The translations under genes and the position numbers were made by a program. Source: Vibrio nitrifigilis (GTDB lineage: Bacteria > Pseudomonadota > Gammaproteobacteria > Enterobacterales > Vibrionaceae). Taken from it: a stretch of DNA of 64,000 nucleotides. Below are positions 9,024 to 17,170 of the stretch, piece by piece. The notes beneath the pieces were generated by a model that was not told where the DNA came from, did no database searches, and saw only the letters and a list, made by a program, of their open reading frames with translations. The stretch's first letter is position 1; each line of letters begins with the position of its first letter. The stretch lies in assembly GCF_015686695.1 (NCBI RefSeq), contig NZ_JADPMR010000004.1:248001-312000 (forward strand), read 5' to 3'.

Positions 9024-9644
9024 ATGAAAAAAATTGCTATTTTGGTCAGTCTAATGTTGACGTCATTTACATTAAACGCTGAACCTTTATCTATGTATTC
9101 TTATTTATGTAATAAAGATGGGAATCAACTTGGATATCAACTTAGTGTCGGGCAGGCAAAGACGTTAGTAATGTATCCAGGCAATCAAGTGCAGAGTCGC
9201 ACGGTTAATATATCTCGAGATCATGAATGGCTATTAACGCATGTTAATCCTGATGAAGTTTCTCCTGCGTGCTTAAGCTATTTTCTCAGTCAGGGATACT
9301 GGCGCTCGGGTAAGAGCATTGCCCGTTTTCATTTTGCTTTTAACAGTACTCAAATGAGCAACGACGATAAACAGATTTTCGCTCAAGTGGCGAAAGCATT
9401 ATCTAACACGCCCAATGTTTCTGTTGTCGGCCATACGGATGCGATTGGTTCTAATGGATATAATCAAACGTTGGGCTCAAAGCGAGCACAAGCTATGACT
9501 CAAAAATTGGTGAATGAAGGGGAAAACGTCATGGTGACATCAAGTAGCCGTGGTGAGATGCAGCCTATTATTACCAATACAACAGATTCAGGACGAGCGC
9601 TTAATCGGCGGGTAGAAATTATCTTTGATGATATTGCTCGCTAG
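9024..9644 (+). CDS. OmpA-domain envelope protein closing the tad operon
   Basis: Secreted protein of 206 residues with a signal peptide (MKKIAILVSLMLTSFTLNA) and a C-terminal OmpA/MotB peptidoglycan-binding domain: IARFHFAFNSTQMSNDDKQI, then VVGHTDAIGSNGYNQTLGSKRAQAM and ALNRRVEI. The upstream in-frame ATG at 9003 overlaps the tadG stop and would spoil the signal peptide. ATG 9024, with AAGG upstream, is preferred. It probably ties the pilus machine to the cell wall. It is the last gene before the terminator at 9659. Confidence 0.88.
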   Translation: MKKIAILVSLMLTSFTLNAEPLSMYSYLCNKDGNQLGYQLSVGQAKTLVMYPGNQVQSRTVNISRDHEWLLTHVNPDEVSPACLSYFLSQGYWRSGKSIARFHFAFNSTQMSNDDKQIFAQVAKALSNTPNVSVVGHTDAIGSNGYNQTLGSKRAQAMTQKLVNEGENVMVTSSSRGEMQPIITNTTDSGRALNRRVEIIFDDIAR

Positions 9645-9658
9645 AGATTCATTTATTC

Positions 9659-9697
9659 AAAAAAGCCGCAGTTGGTTATCAACTGCGGCTTTTTTAT
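9659..9697. terminator. Bidirectional terminator between tad operon and zinc importer
   Basis: AAAAGCCGCAGTTG and CAACTGCGGCTTTT form a 14-bp perfect stem around GTTAT, with A-rich and T-rich flanks on both sides. It lies between convergent genes and can serve both. Confidence 0.93.
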
Positions 9698-9719
9698 ATC
9701 GTGTATAGGCAATAAGTGA

Positions 9720-10598
9720 TTATTTCATCGCTTTATACATGGTATTAACGTTATGTTCGAAGGCAGCAACGTAAGTTGGTGCTTCACCTTTAGCATCAGT
9801 TAGCGCTTCAGGGTAAAGTTCACCCCCTGATTTAGCACCTGTTGCAGATGCGATTTGTTTCACTAAGCGTGGGTCAGTTTGGTTTTCGATAAAGTAAGTG
9901 TGGATGCCTTCTTTTTTGATTTGGTTAATCAATTTACCAACACCAGAGGCACTTGCTTCAGATTCAGTTGAAAAACCAACTGGAGCTAAGAACTTAACAT
10001 TATATTCTTGACCGAAGTAACCGAAAGCGTCATGGCTAGTTAGAACTTTACGTTTTTCCTCTGGGATAGAAGCCATTTTTTCTTTTGCCCAAACATCAAG
10101 TTTTTCAAGCTGTTGAATGTACGCTTCACCGTGTTTTTTGAAGTATTTGGCATCAGCTGGGTCGGCTTTGATTAACGCATTCATAACGTTACGTGCGTAT
10201 ACTTCGCCATTTTTAGCGCTGTTCCAAGCGTGTGGGTCAGTGATTTTTTCACCGTCTTCAACCATTGAACGAGTTTTGATGCCGTTTGATGCCGTAACGA
10301 TATCACCCTTAAAGCCAGATGATTTAACCAGGCGATCCATCCAGCCTTCAAGGCCAAGACCACTTACAAATACCACGTCTGCTTTGTTGATTAGCACGCT
10401 GTCTTTTGGTGATGGTTCGAATGTATGTGGGTCGCCATTGGGTTGAACAAGAGATTTCACTTCAACGTGTTCGCCACCAACATTTTTAACGATGTCTGCG
10501 AGCACAGAAAAACTTGCCACAGAATGTACAGTGTTTGCCATGACTGATGGGCTAAGAGCGACTGCAACAGATAGCGCTGCTGTGTGCCAAAGTTTCAT
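9720..10598 (-). CDS. Zinc-type ABC transporter periplasmic binding protein
   Basis: Cluster A-I metal-binding protein, 292 residues, with a signal peptide (cleavage after SVMA, near 21). Candidate metal ligands are H58 (GDPHTFEPSP), H123 (TDPHAW) and H189 (TSHDAFGYF), plus an acidic residue near the C-terminus. A His at the third position is the ZnuA/TroA pattern; manganese proteins such as PsaA have Glu there. The His-rich loop typical of enterobacterial ZnuA is absent, so this may be a second zinc system. It is the last gene of a minus-strand operon led by a Zur-like box. Manganese cannot be fully excluded. Confidence 0.88.
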   Translation of the reverse strand: MKLWHTAALSVAVALSPSVMANTVHSVASFSVLADIVKNVGGEHVEVKSLVQPNGDPHTFEPSPKDSVLINKADVVFVSGLGLEGWMDRLVKSSGFKGDIVTASNGIKTRSMVEDGEKITDPHAWNSAKNGEVYARNVMNALIKADPADAKYFKKHGEAYIQQLEKLDVWAKEKMASIPEEKRKVLTSHDAFGYFGQEYNVKFLAPVGFSTESEASASGVGKLINQIKKEGIHTYFIENQTDPRLVKQIASATGAKSGGELYPEALTDAKGEAPTYVAAFEHNVNTMYKAMK

Positions 10599-10614
10599 TA
10601 CTATATCCTTAATA

Positions 10615-11487
10615 TCAATTAGTTAAAGTTTCTGATGATTTATTGTAAATGGGCATGATCCCTTTTTCCCGACCAAAGAAGATCGACAGCAAGAAGAGAA
10701 TGGTCGCTGTGAGAACAATGGCAGGACCTGCTGGGATAGATTGATACCAAGACCAAGCCAAACCGAGGAAAGAGCTCATCGCTCCGACACAAGCGGCAAT
10801 AACTAAAGTACTGGGTAAATGATTGGTCCAGCAACGGGCTGCAATCGCCGGTAACATCATCAAACCTACCGTCATGAGCGTACCTAAGATTTGGAAACCA
10901 GCGACTAAGTTCATCACAACAAGTGCCATAAACATGGCGTGAACCAAGGTCGGAAAACGTTTTGAACGTGCTTGAAAAAAGGAAGCGTTAAATGATTCAA
11001 ACACGATAGCGCGGTAGAAGAACGCCAGCATAATCACTGTGATACTTGCAATCACACCGATAAAAATTAGCGAATCATTACTTACCGCGAGTAAGGAGCC
11101 AAACAGCAAGTGCAGCAAATCAACACCACTACTGCGTAGTGACACTAATGTGACACCTAATGCTAGCGAGCCTAGATATAGGCCTGCAAATGTTGAGTCT
11201 TCGTGAAGTTTGGTTGCTTTGCTTATCCAACTCGAACTCATGGCAACTAGAAGGCCAGCGATAAAGCCGCCTAGTCCCATGGCGAATAAAGACATGCCTG
11301 CACATAGATAGCCGATAGCCACTCCGGGTAAAACGGCATGGGAAAGGGCATCCCCGATGAGACTCATCCGGCGCAAAATAAGAAATACACCGAGTGGAGT
11401 CAAACTTACTGATAGGGCAAGGCACGCTACAAGCGAGCGACGCATGAAGCCAAATTGCATAAAGGCGTCAAATATATGATATGTCAT
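10615..11487 (-). CDS. ABC-3 family metal transporter permease
   Basis: Integral membrane permease, 290 residues with eight or so hydrophobic helices. The ABC-3 family signatures are visible: RRMSLIGDALSHAVLPGVAIGYL near 39-61 and LMTVGLMMLPAIAARCW in the C-terminal half. It is the membrane channel partner of the ATPase (12 bp upstream on the minus strand) and the binding protein (16 bp downstream). Mid-operon, with no promoter of its own seen. Confidence 0.93.
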   Translation of the reverse strand: MTYHIFDAFMQFGFMRRSLVACLALSVSLTPLGVFLILRRMSLIGDALSHAVLPGVAIGYLCAGMSLFAMGLGGFIAGLLVAMSSSWISKATKLHEDSTFAGLYLGSLALGVTLVSLRSSGVDLLHLLFGSLLAVSNDSLIFIGVIASITVIMLAFFYRAIVFESFNASFFQARSKRFPTLVHAMFMALVVMNLVAGFQILGTLMTVGLMMLPAIAARCWTNHLPSTLVIAACVGAMSSFLGLAWSWYQSIPAGPAIVLTATILFLLSIFFGREKGIMPIYNKSSETLTN

Positions 11488-11499
11488 GTGAATACGTTC

Positions 11500-12204
11500 C
11501 TAGCCGAAATTTAAGGCCATTTTCATTGGCGAATCATACAAACTGCAGCTGGCAAGCACTTGCTTTGTTTCGCCCCAGTGGACGCATTGTTGATTAATCA
11601 ACAACGTTTGCGGAAAGTAAGCTTCAACGATGGTGGGATTATGCAAAACCGTTACGATGGTTTTACCTTGCTGATGCAACTGACAAATCAGTGACAGTAA
11701 TGCCTCTTGTGTTTGGCTATCAATTCCGGCAAAAGGCTCATCCATAAACATGATGGCAGTGTCTTGCACTAAAAGACGTGCAAATAACATGCGTTGGAAT
11801 TGTCCACCTGAAAGTTGAGACACCGTATAATTGGCTAGATTGGCAATACCAACTTGTTCCATAGCCGCATATATACGTTCAACGTCATTACGCTTAATAC
11901 TGCGTAATATGCCGGTATTTGGCCAGCATCCCATAGCGACCACATCAAACACAGTAATCGGGAAACTACGGTCAATGTCGCTTTGTTGTGGTAGCCATGA
12001 GAGGGCCATTTTGCGTGGTTGGCTAAATTCAATCTGCCCAGATAAAGCGGGCAGCAAACCACATAAGGTTTTTAATAAGGTTGATTTTCCTGCGCCATTT
12101 GCTCCCATGATGGCGGTTAAGCTGCCTTGAGCAAACGATCCAGAAATAGGGTGAGTAAGGCGTTCACCTTGATAACCCACAGTGACATTTTCTAACTTGA
12201 TCAT
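11500..12204 (-). CDS. Metal ABC transporter ATP-binding protein
   Basis: ATPase subunit, 234 residues from ATG 12204. Walker A GANGAGKST, signature LSGGQFQRMLFAR, Walker B IMFMDEPFAG and switch His (TVLHN) are intact. A TTG at 12237 would add 11 residues, but ATG 12204 overlaps the stop of the small upstream ORF (ATGA), so I take it as the coupled start. The order ATPase, permease, binding protein is usual for MntABC/Znu-like importers. Confidence 0.92.
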   Translation of the reverse strand: MIKLENVTVGYQGERLTHPISGSFAQGSLTAIMGANGAGKSTLLKTLCGLLPALSGQIEFSQPRKMALSWLPQQSDIDRSFPITVFDVVAMGCWPNTGILRSIKRNDVERIYAAMEQVGIANLANYTVSQLSGGQFQRMLFARLLVQDTAIMFMDEPFAGIDSQTQEALLSLICQLHQQGKTIVTVLHNPTIVEAYFPQTLLINQQCVHWGETKQVLASCSLYDSPMKMALNFG

Positions 12205-12341
12205 GGTAGTAGTACTGCCCAGTAGATCGCTAACCAAATACTAGCGAGTAATGCAAGTACAGTGGCTACACGAACGAGCCCTGAGCGGGTTAACCAAGAA
12301 GAATAAGTTGAGTATGAGTTTGTCACGGGAATGGGTTTCAT
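12201..12341 (-). CDS. 46-residue single-helix membrane ORF leading the zinc importer operon
   Basis: Unlisted small ORF of 46 residues: a polar N-terminus (MKPIPVTNSYSTYSSWLTRS) and one hydrophobic helix (about residues 25-45, rich in A, L, I, V and W). Its TGA overlaps the ATG of the ATPase gene, the same coupling seen between real operon genes. It lies directly downstream of the Zur-like palindrome, so it would be the first translated ORF. No strong Shine-Dalgarno is seen, only GATAAG before the ATG. I do not recognise the family. It may be an accessory membrane peptide of the transporter or a leader ORF. Confidence 0.55.
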   Translation of the reverse strand: MKPIPVTNSYSTYSSWLTRSGLVRVATVLALLASIWLAIYWAVLLP

Positions 12342-12365
12342 CTTATCGATACATCATATGCCTGT

Positions 12366-12380
12366 TGTTATAATATAACA
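12366..12380. promoter_or_regulatory. Zur-like operator
   Basis: TGTTATAATATAACA is a perfect odd-centred palindrome and matches the core of the gammaproteobacterial Zur box (consensus roughly GAAATGTTATANTATAACATTTC). It sits 25 bp upstream of the 46-residue ORF. Repression of the importer by zinc-loaded Zur is inferred. Confidence 0.7.
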
Positions 12381-12386
12381 TAACAT

Positions 12387-12828
12387 CTCCTTACAATTTT
12401 TTGGAAGCATTATTAGTTTGATGCCCAAGCTAATCGGATATTAGTGAGAAATATTGGTTAAAAATCAGCCTATTTATTTCATCGTGATTGCGTTCTCATT
12501 GAGTCGGTGAGATGACCTTTGTCGTGATGCTCTACAAGAATGGAAATAATTATTATTATTTTTCAATTACTTATGTTTATTCTTTGTTTTGATTCAGCAA
12601 AGTTCACCGTATTTGCTGCTGAAAAAAAATAAAAAATGAGTTTTTCTACTTCCTGCAAAACGAATTAAACGTCTTCTGCTGCAAAGAGTATGTTGAAATG
12701 ATTTGTATCCAAATGATTTGAAAATTTTCTCAGGTTATTTTCTCAATCATTGGTAGATACCGTGAACTGATTTACGACATAGAAATTCACAGGACATGCC
12801 ATTTATGGTTCTAAGGAAGGAGATAGGA
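12387..12828. other. Divergent AT-rich intergenic region
   Basis: About 440 bp between the Zur-like box and the first HAD gene, with no convincing ORF. It contains repeated CTGC-type words (TTTGCTGCTGAAA, TTCCTGCAAAA, TTCTGCTGCAAAG), which may be activator or repressor half-sites for the catabolic island, and poly-A/T tracts. No clear sigma70 promoter could be fixed by eye. Confidence 0.4.
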
Positions 12829-13503
12829 ATGAGTATTCCACGCCCAAAATTTATTACGTTTGATTGCTACGGCACTTTGACCAATTTTCAAATGGCAGCG
12901 ATGACGCGCGAGATTTTTAAAGATCGAATTTTGCCAGAGAAGATGGAAGCTTTTGTCAAAGACTTTGGTAGTTTTCGTCTTGATGAAGTACTCGGAGCAT
13001 GGCAACCATACGACCAATTAATCAAAGCCGCATTAGAACGCACTTGTCGCCGTTGGGGCATCGCTTATAACGATGCTGAAGGGCAGATGTATTACGATGC
13101 CGTACCGTCATGGGGCCCACATGCGGATGTACCATCCGGCCTTGCTCGATTAGCAAAAGAATTCCCATTAGTCATTTATTCCAACGCCAGCGATAGTCAA
13201 ATCATGAGTAACGTTGAACAGTTGGGCGCGCCTTTCCACCGCGTGTTTACGGCTGAAGAAGCCAAACTGTATAAGCCACGTCTGGGCGCATTCGAATATA
13301 TGCTCGATAACTTAGGCTGTAATCCTGAAGACGTTTTCCATGTGTCTTCAAGTTTTCGTTACGATTTGATGCCAGCCGATGATATTGGCATCGTTAATAA
13401 AGCCTTTATAGCTCGTGGCCATGAGCAACCTGGAGATAAAATTTATCGTTATCACCAAGTGCCTGATATCAATGGCTTAGCTGATTTACTCGGTGTGGAT
13501 TAA
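12829..13503 (+). CDS. HAD-superfamily hydrolase, haloacid dehalogenase type II-like
   Basis: Cytoplasmic HAD hydrolase, 224 residues from ATG 12829 (GGAAGGAGAT upstream; the longer frame to 12796 lacks a ribosome site). Motif I is FDCYGTL with nucleophile Asp12, motif II YSNAS, motif III Lys in KLYKPRLGAFEYML, and motif IV HVSSSFRYDLMPADDIG. It has the type II helical cap. The motif IV region differs from studied 2-haloacid dehalogenases (SSSFRYD where those have SSNxxD), so real dehalogenase activity is doubtful. It opens a transporter and oxidase cluster, and a close paralogue lies at 58672-59346. Confidence 0.85.
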   Translation: MSIPRPKFITFDCYGTLTNFQMAAMTREIFKDRILPEKMEAFVKDFGSFRLDEVLGAWQPYDQLIKAALERTCRRWGIAYNDAEGQMYYDAVPSWGPHADVPSGLARLAKEFPLVIYSNASDSQIMSNVEQLGAPFHRVFTAEEAKLYKPRLGAFEYMLDNLGCNPEDVFHVSSSFRYDLMPADDIGIVNKAFIARGHEQPGDKIYRYHQVPDINGLADLLGVD

Positions 13504-13676
13504 CTCTACAACTTTTGCTGTCGGACTCGTTAAGGATAAACGGGTTCGGCAAATAAACGGATTCATCATGTGGTCTGAAAAAGCGGGGTTAAAAATGATG
13601 GGCACCTAGACCCATGCTGATTGCCCTTAGCGCTGAGAATAAGTTCAGGCTTAGAACTAGGAAAGGTACTTCTATC

Positions 13677-15302
13677 ATGGATGATAAAAAAATTATTACA
13701 GGCCAGCATTGTATTGAGGAATATGAACAAATGACGCAGTCCGGTTGGACTCGACGTCGTATTCTGCAAGCGCTAGGCGTAACGGGATTGATGGCTGCGA
13801 CATCGGGTTCGTTGTTAGGTTCGGTGAATGCCTTTGCTGATACAAACCCCGAGTCATCTGCGGCAAAAACGGGGGGTAAAATTCGCGTGGCGAGTTTGTC
13901 ATCTTCTACTGCCGATACGCTTGACCCAGCCAAGGGGGCATTATCCACTGATTATACCCGTCACTACATGGTGTATAACGGATTAACTAAGTTCGACGAA
14001 CATTTAGTTCCTCATCTCGAGTTAGCGCAGAACATCAGTAATAAAGGCGCAAAAACTTGGATTATTACCTTACGTAAAGATGTCACCTTTCATAATGGAA
14101 AATCTTTAGATGCCAAAGATGTCGTCTTTTCTTTAGAACGACATAAGGATCCTTCTACTGCCTCTAAAGTGATGGATTTAGCCAAACAGATGGTATCGAT
14201 TAAAGCCACAGGGAGCCATGAAGTCACCATCGAACTGAACGTGCCTAATGCTGAATTGCCGTCTATTTTTGCCATTTCCCATATGCTGATTGTTCCAGCC
14301 GATACTCAAGACTTTAGTCAAGGCATTGGTACTGGACCATTTAAAGTCAAACATTTTGTTCCTGGCATGAGCACAGTAGTCGTGCGTAATGAAAACTACT
14401 GGAAACCAGGTTTACCTTATTTGGATGAAATCGAACTATTTGCCATTCCGGATGAGCCATCTCGGGTTAATGCCTTACTAGCTGGCGAAGTTCATGTGAT
14501 CAATGAGGTAAACCCCCGCTCTACACAGCGTATCGAAAAGAGTGAAAGTCATCACTATGTCAATGCACCATCGGGAAATTATACCGATTTGATTATTCGT
14601 CAGGATTTAGCTCCGGGAAATCGTCCCGGGTTTACCGAGGCGATGAAATTGTTGCTCGATCGTGAGCAGATAAAATCAGCGATTTTCCAAGATTTTGCTG
14701 TGGTAGGTAACGATACGCCAATTGCACCAAGTGCTCGCTATTTTAATTCTGAACTTAAACAGACTGAATTTGATCCCGAAAAGGCGAAGTTTTTGTTTAA
14801 AAAAGCAGGATTGTCTGGGGCGAAGATCCCTGTGGTCGCGTCTTCCGCCGCCACCAGTTCGGTCGATATCGCGGTGCTTTTGCAACAAATGGCACCACAG
14901 GCTGGGATTTCAGTTGATGTAAAAGTGAAACCCGCAGATGGTTATTGGTCTAATCATTGGATGAAGCACCCATTAAGTTTTGGCAATATTAACCCCCGTC
15001 CGAACGCTGATATCATTTTCTCCCAGTTCTTTGCCACCCATGCCGCATGGAATGAATCGCGTTGGCAAAACAGTGCTTTTGACAAGCTGTTAGTGGATGC
15101 ACGTAAAGAAACCGATGACGCTAAGCGCAATACGATGTATGCCGAAATGCAGACCTTGGTTCACGATCATTGCGGTATCGGCATTCCGGTATTTATCAGC
15201 AACATTGATGGTGTTGATTCGCGCCTGAAAGGTTATGGAACGAACCCTCTAGGGGGCTTTATGGGATACATGTTTGCCGAGAAAGTATGGCTAGATGCGT
15301 AA
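13677..15302 (+). CDS. Peptide-type (family 5) ABC transporter substrate-binding protein, Tat signal
   Basis: Periplasmic solute-binding protein, 541 residues from ATG 13677 (AAAGG upstream). The N-terminus carries TRRRILQALGV before a hydrophobic stretch and NAFA, a twin-arginine signal, so it may be exported folded. The family 5 pattern is clear: TLDPAKGALSTDYTR, FHNGKSLDAKDVVFSLERH and GTGPFKVKHF. It heads a complete importer with the two permeases and the double ATPase that follow. A strongly similar paralogue without permeases is at 55705-57324. The ligand is probably a dipeptide-like amino-acid conjugate, judged from the neighbours. Confidence 0.92.
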   Translation: MDDKKIITGQHCIEEYEQMTQSGWTRRRILQALGVTGLMAATSGSLLGSVNAFADTNPESSAAKTGGKIRVASLSSSTADTLDPAKGALSTDYTRHYMVYNGLTKFDEHLVPHLELAQNISNKGAKTWIITLRKDVTFHNGKSLDAKDVVFSLERHKDPSTASKVMDLAKQMVSIKATGSHEVTIELNVPNAELPSIFAISHMLIVPADTQDFSQGIGTGPFKVKHFVPGMSTVVVRNENYWKPGLPYLDEIELFAIPDEPSRVNALLAGEVHVINEVNPRSTQRIEKSESHHYVNAPSGNYTDLIIRQDLAPGNRPGFTEAMKLLLDREQIKSAIFQDFAVVGNDTPIAPSARYFNSELKQTEFDPEKAKFLFKKAGLSGAKIPVVASSAATSSVDIAVLLQQMAPQAGISVDVKVKPADGYWSNHWMKHPLSFGNINPRPNADIIFSQFFATHAAWNESRWQNSAFDKLLVDARKETDDAKRNTMYAEMQTLVHDHCGIGIPVFISNIDGVDSRLKGYGTNPLGGFMGYMFAEKVWLDA

Positions 15303-15364
15303 TTTAGGGTAAGACCCTGCTGTGGTGCGCAAGGGGTGCGCACCTTAAATAGAAGGAGCTTGAA

Positions 15365-16324
15365 ATGAATCAGATGCTAATAGGTTTAGTGACCAAGCGT
15401 GTACTTAGCGCGTTGCTGACGTTATTTCTGGTATCGATAGTGGTGTTTGGCATTACCAATATTTTACCTGGTGATGCAGCCCAACAAATACTTGGCCAGT
15501 TTGCAATGCCTGAGCAGGTGGCAGCACTTCGCAAGTCTTTGGGGCTAGATGAACCCGCCATTACTCGTTATTTCCATTGGTTATTTAATGTTATCCAAGG
15601 CGATTTTGGACAATCGATGACCAACAATATGCCTGTCAGCCAACTGATGTCCGGGCGCTTAACTAACACTTTAATGTTAGCTGCCGCAACATCAACCGTA
15701 TCGGTTCCGCTTGCTTTGGCTTTAGGCATCAGTGCTGCCATCTATCAAGGTGGACGTGTCGATAAGGCATTGAATCTTGTCACGTTGGGATTGGTTGCCG
15801 TGCCGGAATTTCTGGTCGCGACTATCGCTGTATTGATTTTTGCCGTCAAACTACACTGGTTTTCCGCTCTTTCATACGGTGGCTCTGGCGATAGTTTTTT
15901 GTCCTTCCTGCGTTCTTACACGTTACCGGTGATGACCTTATGCTTTGTGATCACGGCGCAAATGGCGCGGATGACCCGAGCTGCGATGGTTGATGAATTA
16001 TCCACCGATTATGTTGAAATGGCTCGTCTCAAAGGGTTATCAACATTAAAAATTGCATTCTTTCATGCACTGCCAAATGCAGTCGGGCCGATTGTTAATG
16101 CGATTGCGCTGAGCTTGTCTTATTTATTCGGTGGCGTGGTCATTGTCGAAACCATTTTTAACTTTCCAGGTATTGCAGGGTTAATGGTCGACGCGGTGAC
16201 CAACCGCGACATTGCGCTTGTTCAAGCATGTACCATGATTTTTTGTACGGGCTATTTAGCGTTAATTCTCATTGCGGACGTCTGCTCAATTATGTGTAAT
16301 CCAAGATTGAGGAATCGAGTATGA
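15365..16324 (+). CDS. Peptide-type ABC transporter permease (DppB-like)
   Basis: Inner-membrane permease, 319 residues, six helices. It has the DppB/OppB N-terminal signature (FGITNILPGDAAQQILGQ) and the EAA loop near residues 212-240 (DYVEMARLKGLSTLKIAFFHALPNA). It starts 62 bp after the binding protein with AGAAGGAGCT upstream, and its TGA overlaps the next ATG. It forms the channel with the DppC-like subunit. Confidence 0.94.
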   Translation: MNQMLIGLVTKRVLSALLTLFLVSIVVFGITNILPGDAAQQILGQFAMPEQVAALRKSLGLDEPAITRYFHWLFNVIQGDFGQSMTNNMPVSQLMSGRLTNTLMLAAATSTVSVPLALALGISAAIYQGGRVDKALNLVTLGLVAVPEFLVATIAVLIFAVKLHWFSALSYGGSGDSFLSFLRSYTLPVMTLCFVITAQMARMTRAAMVDELSTDYVEMARLKGLSTLKIAFFHALPNAVGPIVNAIALSLSYLFGGVVIVETIFNFPGIAGLMVDAVTNRDIALVQACTMIFCTGYLALILIADVCSIMCNPRLRNRV

Positions 16325-17160
16325 ATGTTCAGGTCATAGCTAAATCACAATCACCATTGATGCGCATGAAACCATGGCTCAATATCAGTTCATTAATGTG
16401 TATGTTCTGGTTAGTGATTGCCATTATTGGCCCATGGGTTACCCCCTATGATGTGGGTAAAATAGTCTCTCATGATATTTTTGCGCCTATCAGCGCTCAG
16501 TTCCCATTAGGGACGGATTACCTTGGTCGAGACATGCTAAGCCGCATGTTAGTCGCTGCTCGCTATACTGTAGGCTTAGCCTTAGTTGCTTCAATTTGTG
16601 CTTCAGCAATCGGAACGTTAATCGCATTAATGGCGGTCATTTCTCCCAAAACTGTGGAAGTGGTTCTTTTACGTATTGTCGATGCGTTAATTTCAATTCC
16701 GAGCAAAATGTTGGCGTTAGTTATTGTCGCTGGTTTTGGTAGCTCCGCTCAATTACTGATCTTGACCGCCATCATTGGCTATGCGCCGGGCGCTTTTCGT
16801 ATTGCTTACAGTTTGGCCTTAAATCAACATGAATTGGAATATGTGAAGGTGGCGATGATTCGCGGTGAAAGCAAGTTCTACATCGCGGTATGCGAAATCT
16901 TACCCAATATTTTGAATTCTGTACTGGCGGATTTTGGTTTGCGTTTTGTATTTATCGTGTTGCTTCTTAGTGGTTTAAGCTTTTTGGGCTTAGGTATTCA
17001 GCCACCCAATGCTGATCTTGGTTCACTGGTGCGTGAAAATATTGGCGGTTTAAGTCAAGGAGCGCCTGCACTGCTTGCCCCGGCTATTGCAATCGGTTTT
17101 TTAACTGTTGGGGTGAATTTGGTGATTGACCGTATTGCTCGTCAACGTAACCAACGCTAA
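16321..17160 (+). CDS. Peptide-type ABC transporter permease (DppC-like)
   Basis: Second permease, 279 residues. It has an N-terminal cytoplasmic stretch and helix, then the DppC signature FPLGTDYLGRDMLSRMLVAARYT and the EAA loop (LEYVKVAMIRGESKFYIAVCEILPN). The C-terminus has FLGLGIQPPNADLGSLV, conserved in this family. The 4-bp overlap with the previous gene (ATGA) indicates coupled translation. Confidence 0.94.
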   Translation: MNVQVIAKSQSPLMRMKPWLNISSLMCMFWLVIAIIGPWVTPYDVGKIVSHDIFAPISAQFPLGTDYLGRDMLSRMLVAARYTVGLALVASICASAIGTLIALMAVISPKTVEVVLLRIVDALISIPSKMLALVIVAGFGSSAQLLILTAIIGYAPGAFRIAYSLALNQHELEYVKVAMIRGESKFYIAVCEILPNILNSVLADFGLRFVFIVLLLSGLSFLGLGIQPPNADLGSLVRENIGGLSQGAPALLAPAIAIGFLTVGVNLVIDRIARQRNQR

Positions 17161-17170
17161 GGAGAAGAAA

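Noticed and set aside
12541..12640. AT-rich stretch as a replication or IS end
   Set aside because: No DnaA-box cluster, iterons or inverted ends are visible; it is ordinary AT-rich promoter DNA.
13589..13948. 119-residue minus-strand ORF over the binding-protein start
   Set aside because: Antisense shadow of a well-supported gene; no ribosome site and no recognisable domain.
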